The notes: a model not told the origin generated them from the letters alone. A DNA stretch of 11,267 bases from Hydrogenophaga sp. (GCA_020047875.1 JAIFNE010000051.1:1-11267), one strand, 5' to 3'. Shown: positions 1 through 7,463, counted from the stretch's first letter. Program-made: numbers and translations.

Positions 1-495
1 TCAGCGGTTGCGCGACTTCATTGCCCGGTCCACCTCGCGCTTGCCCTCGCGGTCTTTGATGGTGTCGCGTTTATCGTGTTCGGCCTTGCCCTTGCCCAGG
101 GCAATGTCGCACTTCACCTTGCCGTTTTTCCAATGCAGATTGAGGGGGACGAGTGTGTACCCTTTTTGTTCCACCTTGCCGATCAGCCGCCGAATCTGGT
201 CTTTCTGCAGCAGCAGTTTCTTGGTCCGAACCGAGTCTGGGCTGATGTGGGTTGACGCGGTGTTCAGCGGGTTGATCTGGCAGCCGATCAGAAACAGCTC
301 GCCCCCGCGGATCACCACATAGCCATCGGTGAGCTGCACCTTGCCTTCGCGCAGCGCCTTGACCTCCCAGCCCTCCAGCACCATGCCCGCCTCGAAGCGT
401 TCCTCGATCGCGTAGTTGAATACCGCCTTCTTGTTGTCGGCGATGCGGGCATCCACACCTTTTGTGGGTGAGGCTTTGGCGGGTTTGGTGGACAT
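1..495 (-). CDS. smpB: SsrA-binding protein SmpB
   Basis: SmpB binds tmRNA and delivers it to stalled ribosomes for trans-translation, so that the unfinished peptide is tagged and the ribosome is freed. The protein has 164 residues, the usual size. The N-terminal half carries the family signature (NKKAVFNYAIEERFEAG, then LEGWEVKALREGKVQL), followed by the oligonucleotide-binding beta-barrel core (LFLIGCQINPL). The C-terminal tail is strongly basic and charged (GKGKAEHDKRDTIKDREGKREVDRAMKSRNR region), as expected for the segment that enters the mRNA channel. The stop codon is the first three bases of the window, so the gene is complete. It diverges from ratA, a frequent proteobacterial arrangement. 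The 10 or so residues before the conserved block are a lineage-variable extension, so the exact ATG is the likeliest but not the only possible start. Confidence 0.96.
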   Translation of the reverse strand: MSTKPAKASPTKGVDARIADNKKAVFNYAIEERFEAGMVLEGWEVKALREGKVQLTDGYVVIRGGELFLIGCQINPLNTASTHISPDSVRTKKLLLQKDQIRRLIGKVEQKGYTLVPLNLHWKNGKVKCDIALGKGKAEHDKRDTIKDREGKREVDRAMKSRNR

Positions 496-525
496 GGGGT
501 CTCAGGTGCGGCCAGAAGAGGCCAA

Positions 526-531
526 TACAAT
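526..531 (+). promoter_or_regulatory. Possible -10 box for ratA-rnfH
   Basis: TACAAT lies in the 108-base divergent gap between smpB and ratA, about 73 bases before the ratA ATG. It resembles the ACAAT-type -10 seen upstream of guaB in this window. No convincing -35 hexamer is seen at the right distance, so this is tentative. Confidence 0.22.
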
Positions 532-603
532 GCAGTGACAGCCAGTGGGCTGCCTGGGCGGTAACCGGAACAACATCGGGCGCCTCGCTGTCGACGCGAT
601 TGT

Positions 604-1047
604 ATGAAAACGATTCAGAAGTCTGTCCTGCTCTGGCACAGCGCGCACGAGATGTTCGCGCTGGTGACCGATGTGCCCCAGTACCCGCAGTTTCTGCCGT
701 GGTGCGATCAAGGCACGGTGGTCGAGCGCCACGATGCGGGCATGGTGGCCTGCGTGGGCATGGCCATTGGCGGTTTGCGTCAGACCTTCACCACCCGCAA
801 CACCCATGTCGAAGATCGGCGCGTTTTGCTCGAACTGGTCGACGGGCCGTTTTCCCAGCTCGAAGGCTGCTGGGACTTCACCCCGCTGGGCGACGGCACC
901 GAGCGCGCCTGCAAGATCGAATTCCGCCTGACCTACGGCTTTGCCAGCCAGACGCTGGCCAAGGTGGTGGGGCCGGTGTTTGACAAGATCGCGGGCAATC
1001 TGGTGGACGCTTTCGTGCGGCGTGCCGATCAGGTCTACGGCGCATGA
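604..1047 (+). CDS. ratA: RatA / COQ10-like START-domain protein
   Basis: This 147-residue protein belongs to the RatA (PasT)/COQ10 family, a single START-like domain with a hydrophobic ligand cavity. Recognisable parts are the N-terminal stretch MKTIQKSVLLWHSAHEMF, the hallmark DVPQYPQFLPWC (about residues 22-33), and the C-terminal helix with VGPVFDKIAGNLVDAFVRRA. In E. coli RatA was reported to block 70S ribosome assembly, whereas mitochondrial and bacterial relatives bind quinone intermediates; which role applies here cannot be told from sequence. The start is the first ATG ahead of the conserved region. The stop overlaps the rnfH start by four bases (ATGA), so the two are very likely translated as a coupled pair. 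Confidence 0.93.
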   Translation: MKTIQKSVLLWHSAHEMFALVTDVPQYPQFLPWCDQGTVVERHDAGMVACVGMAIGGLRQTFTTRNTHVEDRRVLLELVDGPFSQLEGCWDFTPLGDGTERACKIEFRLTYGFASQTLAKVVGPVFDKIAGNLVDAFVRRADQVYGA

Positions 1048-1367
1048 ACATCGAACTGGCCTACGCCAGCGCGCCGCGCACGGTGCACACGCTGGCTCTG
1101 GTGGTACCCGACCGTTGCACCATCGACCAGGCGCTGGCGCTGTCTGGCTGGCTGCAGACGTTTCCCGAACTGGCCACACTCTGCCCGGGCATCTGGAACC
1201 GCAAGGCCGCCCGGCACACGCTGTTGCGCGAAGGCGACCGCGTAGAGTTCTACCGTGGGCTGCGGGTCGATCCCAAGGTGGCGCGTCGGGAGCGCTTTGT
1301 GGGGCAGGGGAGCCGCGGCACTGGCTTGTTCTCGCGTCGCCGTCCGGGCGCCAAGTCAGGCTACTGA
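1044..1367 (+). CDS. rnfH: RnfH family protein (beta-grasp, ubiquitin-like)
   Basis: The 107-residue product matches the small RnfH/RatB family, which has a ubiquitin-like beta-grasp fold and no settled function. Visible signatures are the start MNIELAYAS, the middle segment ALSGWLQTFPEL, and the GDRVEFYRGLRVDPKVARRER block, which corresponds to the family's VExYRPLxxDPKxxRRxR. The C-terminus is a short basic, Gly-rich tail. The ATG lies inside the last codons of ratA (ATGA overlap), the common ratA-rnfH (ratAB) arrangement. Despite the name, no rnf electron-transport genes are present in the window. Confidence 0.92.
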   Translation: MNIELAYASAPRTVHTLALVVPDRCTIDQALALSGWLQTFPELATLCPGIWNRKAARHTLLREGDRVEFYRGLRVDPKVARRERFVGQGSRGTGLFSRRRPGAKSGY

Positions 1368-1416
1368 TGGCCTGAGCAGTCGGGCGCCGGTGTCTGGCGC
1401 TCCGACAAGGTGGCGG

Positions 1417-1944
1417 TCACGGAGGGCTGGCGCCGCAACTCGACTGGATGATCTCGTTCACGCGCTTGGCCTCCGCCGCACGCGCTGCATCGTCCATGAT
1501 TTCGCGCTCACCCTTGGCGTTGGTGGTGGCCATGCGCACGCCAGAATCCAGCGCGGCCTTGCTGCGCTTGGCGCGCTCACAGTTGTCCTGCCGAGCCTTG
1601 GCCAGCTTGTCGGCCTCGGCCTTTTTCAAAGCCTGCTCCTGGGCCTCAGCCTGTTTCTTCCGAGCCTCCAGCTGCTCATCGCGGCCGCTGATCTGGGGCG
1701 CCGTGGGGGCTGGCGCTGATGGAGCAGCTGGCGCCTGCGCTGCGGGCCTGACCGCAGCCGGACTGGCGCGCTTGAGAATGTCTTTGTCGGGAATGCCGGG
1801 CGGTGGCGGTGTGTCAGAGAACACTTTGCGGCCCGAACTGTCCACCCATTGCCATTGAGCGACGGCAGCGGTGCAGGCCAGGGTGGTGGCCACTGCCAAC
1901 AGAATGCTGCGCCAGGCAGCTGCGGTCGGTGTGAAATCGGTCAT
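1417..1944 (-). CDS. Exported DUF4124 domain protein
   Basis: A 175-residue protein of unknown function. Residues 1-30 form a Sec signal peptide (hydrophobic AWRSILLAVATTLACTAAVA, cleavage near AVA-Q). It is followed by the DUF4124 signature at about 30-56 (QWQWVDSSGRKVFSDTPPPP), a short beta domain typical of betaproteobacterial envelope proteins. Residues 60-85 are an Ala/Pro-rich linker. Residues 88-168 are charged and Ala-rich, likely helical or coiled-coil. The mature part has only two cysteines, C122 and C170, which could form a periplasmic disulfide (inference). It converges on rnfH with about 49 bases between stop codons. No partner gene is obvious, and it is probably monocistronic. 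Confidence 0.85.
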   Translation of the reverse strand: MTDFTPTAAAWRSILLAVATTLACTAAVAQWQWVDSSGRKVFSDTPPPPGIPDKDILKRASPAAVRPAAQAPAAPSAPAPTAPQISGRDEQLEARKKQAEAQEQALKKAEADKLAKARQDNCERAKRSKAALDSGVRMATTNAKGEREIMDDAARAAEAKRVNEIIQSSCGASPP

Positions 1945-2117
1945 ACCCGAAGTGTAGCGGCGCAGTTTTCAAGTGGGCTGGCAGGCGTGGACAGCCGCGA
2001 AGCGCAAACAGACCAGCGGCGCCTGGGCTGTGTAGACCACACGAGTCAGCTTCGCTTGGGGTTTGTGGCCTCGTTCGCCGATCTGTCGGGGTACCAAGAG
2101 AGGCGGTGGGCCACGGC

Positions 2118-2136
2118 TACAATCGATTTTTTGGAG
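2118..2136 (+). promoter_or_regulatory. guaB -10 box and ribosome binding site
   Basis: TACAAT (2118-2123) in the context GGCTACAAT is a good -10 box. No clear -35 is found 16-18 bases upstream. GGAG at 2133-2136 lies 8 bases before the ATG at 2145 and fixes that start over the longer upstream reading frame that begins at 2106. The leader is very short. Confidence 0.5.
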
Positions 2137-2144
2137 CTTCACCC

Positions 2145-3600
2145 ATGCGCCTACTCGGCAAAGCGCTCACCTTCGACGACGTGTTGCTGGTGCCAGCGTA
2201 CTCCCAGGTCCTGCCCAAGGACACCTCGCTCGCCACCCAGTTTTCCCGCAACATCCAACTGAACCTGCCCCTGGTTTCGGCGGCCATGGACACGGTGACC
2301 GAAGCACGGCTGGCCATTGCCATCGCGCAGGAGGGCGGCATCGGGATCGTGCACAAGAACCTGACCCCACAGGAGCAGGCCGCTCAGGTGGCCAAGGTGA
2401 AGCGCTACGAATCGGGGGTGCTGCGCGACCCGGTGGTGATTTCGCCGCAGACCACCGTGCGCCAGGTCATGAAGCTCTCGGACGAGCTGGGTATTTCGGG
2501 TTTTCCCGTCGTGGAGGCGGGCCGCGTGGTCGGTATCGTCACCGGCCGCGACCTGCGTTTCGAGACCCGTTTCGAGCTGCCGGTGAGCGAGATCATGACG
2601 CCGCGCGAGCGCCTGATCACCATGCCCGATGGCACCACGCCGGCCGAGGCCAAGACGCTGCTCAACAAACACAAGCTGGAGCGGCTGCTGCTGGTCAACG
2701 ATGCCTTTGAACTCAAGGGCCTGATCACGGTGAAAGACATCACCAAGCAGCTCAATTTCCCCAACGCGGCGCGCGATGCCGCGGGTCGATTGCGAGTGGG
2801 CGCGGCGGTGGGTGTGGGCGCGGGCACGGAAGAGCGGGTCGAGGCGCTGGTGAAGGCCGGCGTGGATGCGATCGTTGTCGACACCGCGCACGGACACAGC
2901 AAGGGCGTGCTCGACCGGGTGCGCTGGGTCAAGCAGAACTACCCGCAGGTCGACGTGATCGGCGGCAACATTGCCACCGGCGGTGCGGCGACGGCGCTGG
3001 TCGAGGCGGGTGCTGATGGTGTGAAGGTTGGTATCGGGCCAGGTTCGATCTGCACCACACGCATCGTGGCGGGGGTGGGCGTGCCGCAGATCATGGCGAT
3101 CGACAACGTGGCCACCGCCCTGCAGGGCACGGGTGTCCCGATGATTGCCGATGGCGGTATCCGCTACAGCGGCGACATTGCCAAGGCCATCGCTGCAGGC
3201 GCCAACACGGTGATGATGGGCGGCATGTTCGCCGGCACCGAAGAGGCGCCGGGCGAGATCGTGCTGTTCCAGGGCCGCAGCTACAAAAGCTACCGCGGCA
3301 TGGGGTCGATCGGCGCCATGCAGCAAGGCAGCGCCGACCGCTACTTCCGGCAACCCCAACGCCGACAAACTGGTGCCCGAAGGCATTGAGGGCCGGGTGC
3401 CCTACAAGGGCTCGGTGGTCAGCATCATTTTCCAGATGGCCGGCGGTCTGCGCGCTTCCATGGGTTACTGCGGCTGCCCGACCATCGAGCACATGCGGCA
3501 CAAGGCCGAGTTTGTGGAAATCACCTCGGCCGGTATCCGCGAAAGCCATGTGCACGATGTGCAGATCACCAAAGAGGCGCCCAACTACCGGGCGGAATAA
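2145..3600 (+). pseudogene. guaB: IMP dehydrogenase, frame-disrupted near 3348
   Basis: GuaB oxidises IMP to XMP with NAD+, the committed step to GMP. From the ATG at 2145 the frame runs 401 codons: start MRLLGKALTFDDVLLVPAYS, substrate-site residues LVSAAMDTVTE, two CBS domains (about residues 92-205), the catalytic cysteine C303 in GSICTTRIV, the GGIRYSGD phosphate site, and the flap Arg399-Tyr400 dyad (DRYF). After F401 a single base (3348) separates this frame from the remainder. GNPNADKLVPEGIEGRVPYKG onward continues in another frame from 3349 to the TAA at 3598-3600. As given, the 0 frame ends at 3389 with about 13 unrelated residues. The two parts sum to 484 residues against a usual 488-490, so about 14 bases seem missing (estimate). 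The sequence is otherwise well conserved, which suggests a recent mutation or an assembly error rather than old decay. Confidence 0.9.
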
Positions 3601-3666
3601 GCTCCCCCCGCGCCGCAGAAACGGTTGTACCCCCCGTGCCGCCTTCGGCGTCACCCCCCAGGGGGC

Positions 3667-3703
3667 GGCACCAGCGGCCCGGCAAAGCCGGTTCCGCGGT
3701 GCC
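3667..3703. repeat. Repeat-like intergenic hairpin between guaB and guaA
   Basis: GGCACC, GCGG and CCGGC pair with CCGGC', GCGG' and GGTGCC around an AAA loop, giving about 15 base pairs with one bulge and one small internal loop. The surrounding text (CGGCAAAGCCGGTTCCGCGG and the preceding runs of C and G) resembles a dispersed intergenic element I recall from Comamonadaceae genomes. Its role is unknown; it may protect the 3' end of guaB mRNA or add to termination. Its copy number in this genome cannot be judged from one window. Confidence 0.5.
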
Positions 3704-3728
3704 CTGGGTTGGCTCCCCTCTCTTCTCG

Positions 3729-3758
3729 GGCCGTCCTTTGTGGCGGCCTTTGTTTTTT
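3729..3758 (+). terminator. Rho-independent terminator after guaB
   Basis: Stem GGCCG (3729-3733) pairs with CGGCC (3744-3748) around a 10-base loop and is followed by TTTG and six T residues. It would end guaB transcripts 22 bases before the guaA start, so guaA expression probably needs read-through or its own promoter; none is obvious in the short remaining gap. Confidence 0.6.
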
Positions 3759-3779
3759 ATCTGAAGTCATCGACACGCC

Positions 3780-5377
3780 ATGCAGCACCAGAAAATCCTC
3801 ATCCTCGATTTCGGCTCCCAGGTCACCCAGCTGATCGCGCGCCGGGTGCGCGAAGCCCATGTGTACTGCGAGGTGCATCCGTGTGACGTCAGCAGCGACT
3901 GGGTGCGCGAGTTTGCTGCCGACGGCCAGCTCAAAGGTGTGATCCTCTCGGGCAGCCATGCCAGCGTCTACGAGGTGGACGACAAGGCGCCCGATGCGGT
4001 GTTCGAGCTGGGTGTCCCAGTGCTGGGGATCTGCTACGGCATGCAGACCATGGCGCAGCAGCTGGGTGGCAAGGTCGAGGCCGGCAAGACGCGCGAATTT
4101 GGCTACGCCGAGGTGCGCGCCCGTGGCCACACCGCGCTGCTCAAAGACATTGCCGACTTTCACACGCCTGAAGGCCACGGCATGCTCAAGGTCTGGATGA
4201 GCCACGGCGACAAGGTCACCGACATGCCGCCGGGCTTCAAGCTCATGGCCAGCACCGACGCCTGCCCCATCGCCGGCATGGCCGACGAATCGCGTGGCTA
4301 CTACGCGGTGCAGTTCCACCCCGAGGTGACACACACGGTGCAGGGCAGGGCGATGCTGGATCGCTTCGTGCTCGACATTTGCGGCACCCGGGCAGACTGG
4401 GTGATGCGCGACCACATTGAAGAAGCGGTGCAGAAAATCCGCGATCAGGTGGGCGACGAAGAGGTGATTCTCGGCCTGTCCGGCGGCGTGGATTCGTCGG
4501 TAGCCGCCGCCCTGATCCACCGAGCGATCGGCGACCAGCTCACCTGCGTGTTCGTCGACCACGGCCTGCTGCGTCTGAATGAGGGCGACATGGTGATGGA
4601 CATGTTCGTTGGCAAGCTGCACGCCAAAGTCATTCGCGTGGACGCGGCCGACCAGTTCCTCGGCCACCTGTCCGGCGTGAGCGATCCGGAGGCCAAACGC
4701 AAGATCATCGGCCGCGAATTCGTCGAGGTTTTCAAGGCTGAAGCGGCCAAGTTGATTTCAAGTGGTGCATCAACAAAAGGCGCCAAGTGGTTGGCACAAG
4801 GCACTATTTATCCAGACGTGATCGAGTCAGGCGGCGCCAAGAGCAAGAAGGCCGTCACCATCAAGAGCCACCACAACGTGGGGGGTCTGCCCGAGCAACT
4901 GGGCCTGAAACTGCTCGAGCCGCTGCGCGATCTGTTCAAGGACGAGGTGCGAGAACTGGGCGTGGCGCTCGGCCTGCCGCACGACATGGTGTACCGCCAC
5001 CCGTTCCCCGGGCCGGGCCTGGGCGTGCGCATCCTGGGCGAAGTAAAAAGCGCCGGGCCGACGCCATCTTCATCGAAGAACTGCGCTCCACCATCGACCA
5101 CAACGCCGGCAAGAGCTGGTACGACCTGACCAGCCAAGCCTTCGCCGTGTTCCTGCCGGTGAAAAGCGTGGGCGTGATGGGCGACGGCCGCACCTACGAC
5201 TATGTGGTGGCGTTGCGCGCCGTGCAGACCAGCGACTTCATGACCGCCGACTGGGCCGAGCTGCCCTATGCGCTTTTGAAGAAGGTATCGGGCCGCATCA
5301 TCAACGAAGTGCGGGGCATCAACCGCGTCACCTACGATGTGTCAAGCAAGCCACCAGCCACCATTGAGTGGGAATGA
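3780..5377 (+). pseudogene. guaA: GMP synthase (glutamine-hydrolysing), frame-disrupted near 5049
   Basis: GuaA converts XMP to GMP with ATP and ammonia from glutamine. Residues 1-205 are the class I glutaminase: nucleophile C85 in GICYGMQ, then H180 and E182 in VQFHPEV. The usual GGP of the oxyanion loop reads LSGSHAS, which I think is common in this lineage. The ATP pyrophosphatase P-loop SGGVDSS is at 234-240, and VFVDHGLLR follows. The 0 frame is sound to K423 (GVRILGEVK, ending at 5048). RRADAIFIEELR then resumes at 5051 in the -1 frame and runs to the family C-terminus KPPATIEWE and TGA at 5375-5377. Only AG (5049-5050) lies where about seven codons (K/R-E-Y-x-D-L-L) are normally found, so roughly 19-22 bases are missing. 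The 0 frame stops at 5129, without the dimerisation domain. The 3' end is the proposed island attachment site. Confidence 0.9.
5363..5377 (+). repeat. Left direct repeat (attL-like) in the last codons of guaA
   Basis: ATTGAGTGGGAATGA encodes Ile-Glu-Trp-Glu-stop at the end of guaA. A copy with 13 of 15 identical bases, including 10 in a row, lies at 9863-9877 in the same orientation. The two copies bracket the accessory segment. Confidence 0.55.
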
Positions 5378-5412
5378 ATGGCAATATTTGCTGCGCAGCA
5401 AATATTGCCATT
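5377..5412. promoter_or_regulatory. Operator 1: perfect 36-base palindrome
   Basis: An uninterrupted palindrome with 18-base arms starts at the last base of the guaA stop codon. Its central 18 bases, ATTTGCTGCGCAGCAAAT, match the second palindrome at 5440-5457 at 14 of 18 positions. Its right arm contains the proposed -35 box. It could also fold at the 3' end of guaA mRNA, but no T tract follows, so an operator is preferred. Confidence 0.55.
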
Positions 5413-5433
5413 AATAAGAAAAATCCATAAAGT
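5405..5433 (+). promoter_or_regulatory. Promoter of the AbiE-like operon
   Basis: TTGCCA (5405-5410) and TAAAGT (5428-5433) are separated by 17 bases. The -35 is 5/6 and the -10 is 4/6 to the sigma-70 consensus. The predicted transcript start, near 5440, falls at the first base of the second palindrome. A protein bound at both palindromes would cover the -35 and the start site. Confidence 0.5.
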
Positions 5434-5439
5434 GCCTTC

Positions 5440-5457
5440 ATTCGCTGTACAGCGAAT
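5440..5457. promoter_or_regulatory. Operator 2: perfect 18-base palindrome
   Basis: ATTCGCTGTACAGCGAAT is a perfect palindrome whose centre is 54 bases from the centre of operator 1. Together the two give the shared form ATTYGCTGYRCAGCRAAT. Paired inverted repeats bound by the AbiEi antitoxin are known to repress the streptococcal abiE promoter, which supports the same role here. Confidence 0.55.
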
Positions 5458-5469
5458 AATCCATGAGGC

Positions 5470-6567
5470 ATGGTCGTGAACACATCTGAAGTCGAGAGCG
5501 CGTTGATCGCCGAACTCCTAGAAGCCCTGCGGGCCCTCCCGGACGTGACGGCCGATCTCGCGTGCCAGGTCGACGCTGGCGGGCAGGCCGCGGTGAACGA
5601 TGTTTCAGTCTCGATGCAGGTTGCCGGGCGTCCCTTGGCGCTGCTGGTCGGTATCCGAAAGGCGCTCTATCCACGGGATGTCCGGCAGGCACTTTGGCAG
5701 ATCCGGGGTGCAGCGTCGCGGCGCACTGGCGATGCCGGCGCAGAAGGCGCCGTGCCGCTGCTCGCGGCCGAATCGATCTCTCCGGGTGCCAAGGACCTGC
5801 TGAAAGCGGAGCGGGTCGGTTATTTCGACGCCGGGGGCAGCCTGTACCTCCCGGCACCGGGGGCGCTCTTCTTCGTGGATAAGCCACCCTCGAAGTCGAC
5901 CTCCCGGGCCATCCGTTCGCTGTTTTCCGGGCGTCGCGCTCACGTGTTGCATGGCCTGCTGATGCGCCGCGAGGATTGGCTGGGTGTGACAGAGCTGGCC
6001 GAGGACGTCTCGGCATCCCCGTCGACCGTGTCGATGGTCTTGACCGAACTGGAACGACTCGACTGGCTGGATTCACGGGGGCAGGGGCCGAGCAAGCAAC
6101 GGCGCGTGAGTCAGTCTGCGGCACTCCTGGATGCCTGGGCCACGAGCCTGCGGCAGCAACCGGCTGAGGCGATGCGCAGGTTCTTCGTTTCTTCCATGAA
6201 GGTCGACGCCCTGGCCGCAGGATTCGACGGTGTGTGTTCTTCGCATGGGATCGACTATGCGGTCACCCACGAAGCGGCTGCCCAGCGCTACGCCCCTTTT
6301 CTGTCGAACTTCTCGCAGGTTCGCATCCGCTTGCCAGCCGGTTCTGCCACCGAGGCTGCGCTGGGTGAGCTGGGCGCCCGACCCGTCAGCGAGGGCGCGA
6401 ATCTGGTGGTCATCGACGCCAAGTCGCCGGGGGATCTGCTGTTCAGGCAGCGGGTGGACGATATCTGGCTGGCCAGCCCGATCCAGACTTACCTGGACCT
6501 GGTGCGCGCCGAGGGTCGCTCCAAGGAGATGGCCGAGCACCTGCGCAAGGAAAGGATAGGCTTCTGA
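5470..6567 (+). CDS. AbiEi-like antitoxin / repressor with nuclease-like N-domain and winged helix
   Basis: The 365-residue protein resembles the large AbiEi-family (type IV toxin-antitoxin) proteins that precede a nucleotidyltransferase gene. Residues 1-100 look like a PD-(D/E)xK-type fold: D44 on one strand, then LALLVGIRKALYPRDVRQALWQI. Relatives that I recall have V-E-x-K where this has V-G-I-R, so the active site would be lost. Residues 158-220 form a winged helix-turn-helix (DWLGVTELAEDVSASPSTVSMVLTELERLDWL). The C-terminal part has the family-like ending DDIWLASPIQTYLDLVRAEGRSKEMAEHLRKE. It probably binds the two upstream palindromes, represses the operon and neutralises the next protein (inference). 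ATG 5470 has GAGG only one base away, while GTG 5476 has it at 7 bases, so the true start may be 5476. Its stop overlaps the next start by one base (TGATG). Confidence 0.72.
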   Translation: MVVNTSEVESALIAELLEALRALPDVTADLACQVDAGGQAAVNDVSVSMQVAGRPLALLVGIRKALYPRDVRQALWQIRGAASRRTGDAGAEGAVPLLAAESISPGAKDLLKAERVGYFDAGGSLYLPAPGALFFVDKPPSKSTSRAIRSLFSGRRAHVLHGLLMRREDWLGVTELAEDVSASPSTVSMVLTELERLDWLDSRGQGPSKQRRVSQSAALLDAWATSLRQQPAEAMRRFFVSSMKVDALAAGFDGVCSSHGIDYAVTHEAAAQRYAPFLSNFSQVRIRLPAGSATEAALGELGARPVSEGANLVVIDAKSPGDLLFRQRVDDIWLASPIQTYLDLVRAEGRSKEMAEHLRKERIGF

Positions 6568-7463
6568 TGGTCAAACCTTCGCACTTCGGCGGATACAGCG
6601 ATACCTACACGGTGGACTGCGAGCGTGTCCTCGTCACGCTGTTACGCGGTCTCGGGCCCTGGAAGGAGTCGGTCTTCCTGGTCGGAGGTCTGACGCCGCG
6701 CTATCTGGTGCCCCAGCGTCCACCCGACGTGCCTGCGCACGCCGGCACGATGGATGTCGACATCGTCATCGATCTGCAGCTACTGGCCGACACCGACGCG
6801 TACCACTCGCTGGAGGACAACCTGAAGCGCATGGGCTTCGAGCGCGCTGTCAACGACCAGGGGTTGAAGCTTTCGTGGCGATGGCAGACGCGCACCGAGC
6901 ACGGGGCGCTGATGGTGCTGGAGCTCTTGGCCGATGCGCCCGAGATCGCCGGGGGCCGGGTGCAGCCGTTGCCGACGGAAGGCACGATCTCGGCGCTCAA
7001 CATTCCGCACTCGTCCATTGTTTTCGACCTGCATCAGGTCACCGAGATCCGCGCGGAGCTGCTGGGCGAGAACGGCGTGGCCACCGAACGCGTCAAGCAT
7101 GCGGACATCGTCAGCTTCTCTTGCCTGAAGGCCTTCGCGTTCGACCAGCGCTTCGAGCGCAAGGACGCCCATGATTTGGTCTATTGCATCGAGCATGCCC
7201 CAGACGGGCTCGGCGCCGTCGTCGCAGCCTTTGGCCATGCGATGGCCGGCTCGCATTCGGCGGTCATCCGGGAAGGACTCGATGTCCTCAGGCGCCGATT
7301 CGCCAATGACGAGGCGACCGAGGGCTACCGCAAGGACGGGCCGGTTTCGGTGGCCAAGTTCGAGCTTGGTGAAGGGCAGGAGCCTGAACTCCGCGAGGCC
7401 AGGGTGCTCCGGCAGCGCCAGGCCAGTGATCTCATCGACCGGCTGCTCGCCGGTATCGGGTAG
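6567..7463 (+). CDS. AbiEii-like nucleotidyltransferase (probable toxin)
   Basis: The 298-residue protein has the DNA polymerase beta-type nucleotidyltransferase signature: VFLVGGLTPRYL with G40-G41 and R45, then MDVDIVIDL with D63 and D65 as the metal-binding pair. A later RKDAHDLVY (K199, D200, D203) matches the lysine-aspartate motif of AbiEii/MenT-like toxins. Known members transfer nucleotides, some to tRNA acceptor ends, and so stop growth during phage infection. Activity and target here are inferred. Translation is coupled to the preceding gene by a one-base TGATG overlap, with AAGGA at 6552-6556. The order antitoxin then nucleotidyltransferase is the AbiE order. The C-terminal 80 residues are helical and unassigned. 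An antitoxin-type MNT role is less likely because the pair lacks a HEPN protein. Confidence 0.7.
   Translation: MVKPSHFGGYSDTYTVDCERVLVTLLRGLGPWKESVFLVGGLTPRYLVPQRPPDVPAHAGTMDVDIVIDLQLLADTDAYHSLEDNLKRMGFERAVNDQGLKLSWRWQTRTEHGALMVLELLADAPEIAGGRVQPLPTEGTISALNIPHSSIVFDLHQVTEIRAELLGENGVATERVKHADIVSFSCLKAFAFDQRFERKDAHDLVYCIEHAPDGLGAVVAAFGHAMAGSHSAVIREGLDVLRRRFANDEATEGYRKDGPVSVAKFELGEGQEPELREARVLRQRQASDLIDRLLAGIG

Noticed and set aside
1381..1404. GCGCC-N7-GGCGC hairpin between rnfH and the DUF4124 gene as a two-way terminator.
   Set aside because: The stem is short and no T tract follows on either strand; short GC-rich pairings are common at this base composition.
2151..3386. Long open frame on the minus strand opposite guaB (411 codons).
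   Set aside because: It is His/Ala/Arg-rich antisense shadow coding of a GC-rich gene and matches no family; the same holds for the frame at 3651-4667 opposite guaA.
3601..3779. Purine riboswitch or other aptamer before guaA.
   Set aside because: The gap is explained by a repeat-like hairpin and a terminator; no conserved purine aptamer core was recognised.
5040..5060. Programmed -1 frameshifting in guaA at the run of A residues before AGCGCC.
   Set aside because: The conserved EYxDLL segment would still be absent after a -1 slip, so a deletion explains the data better; no stimulatory structure was evident.
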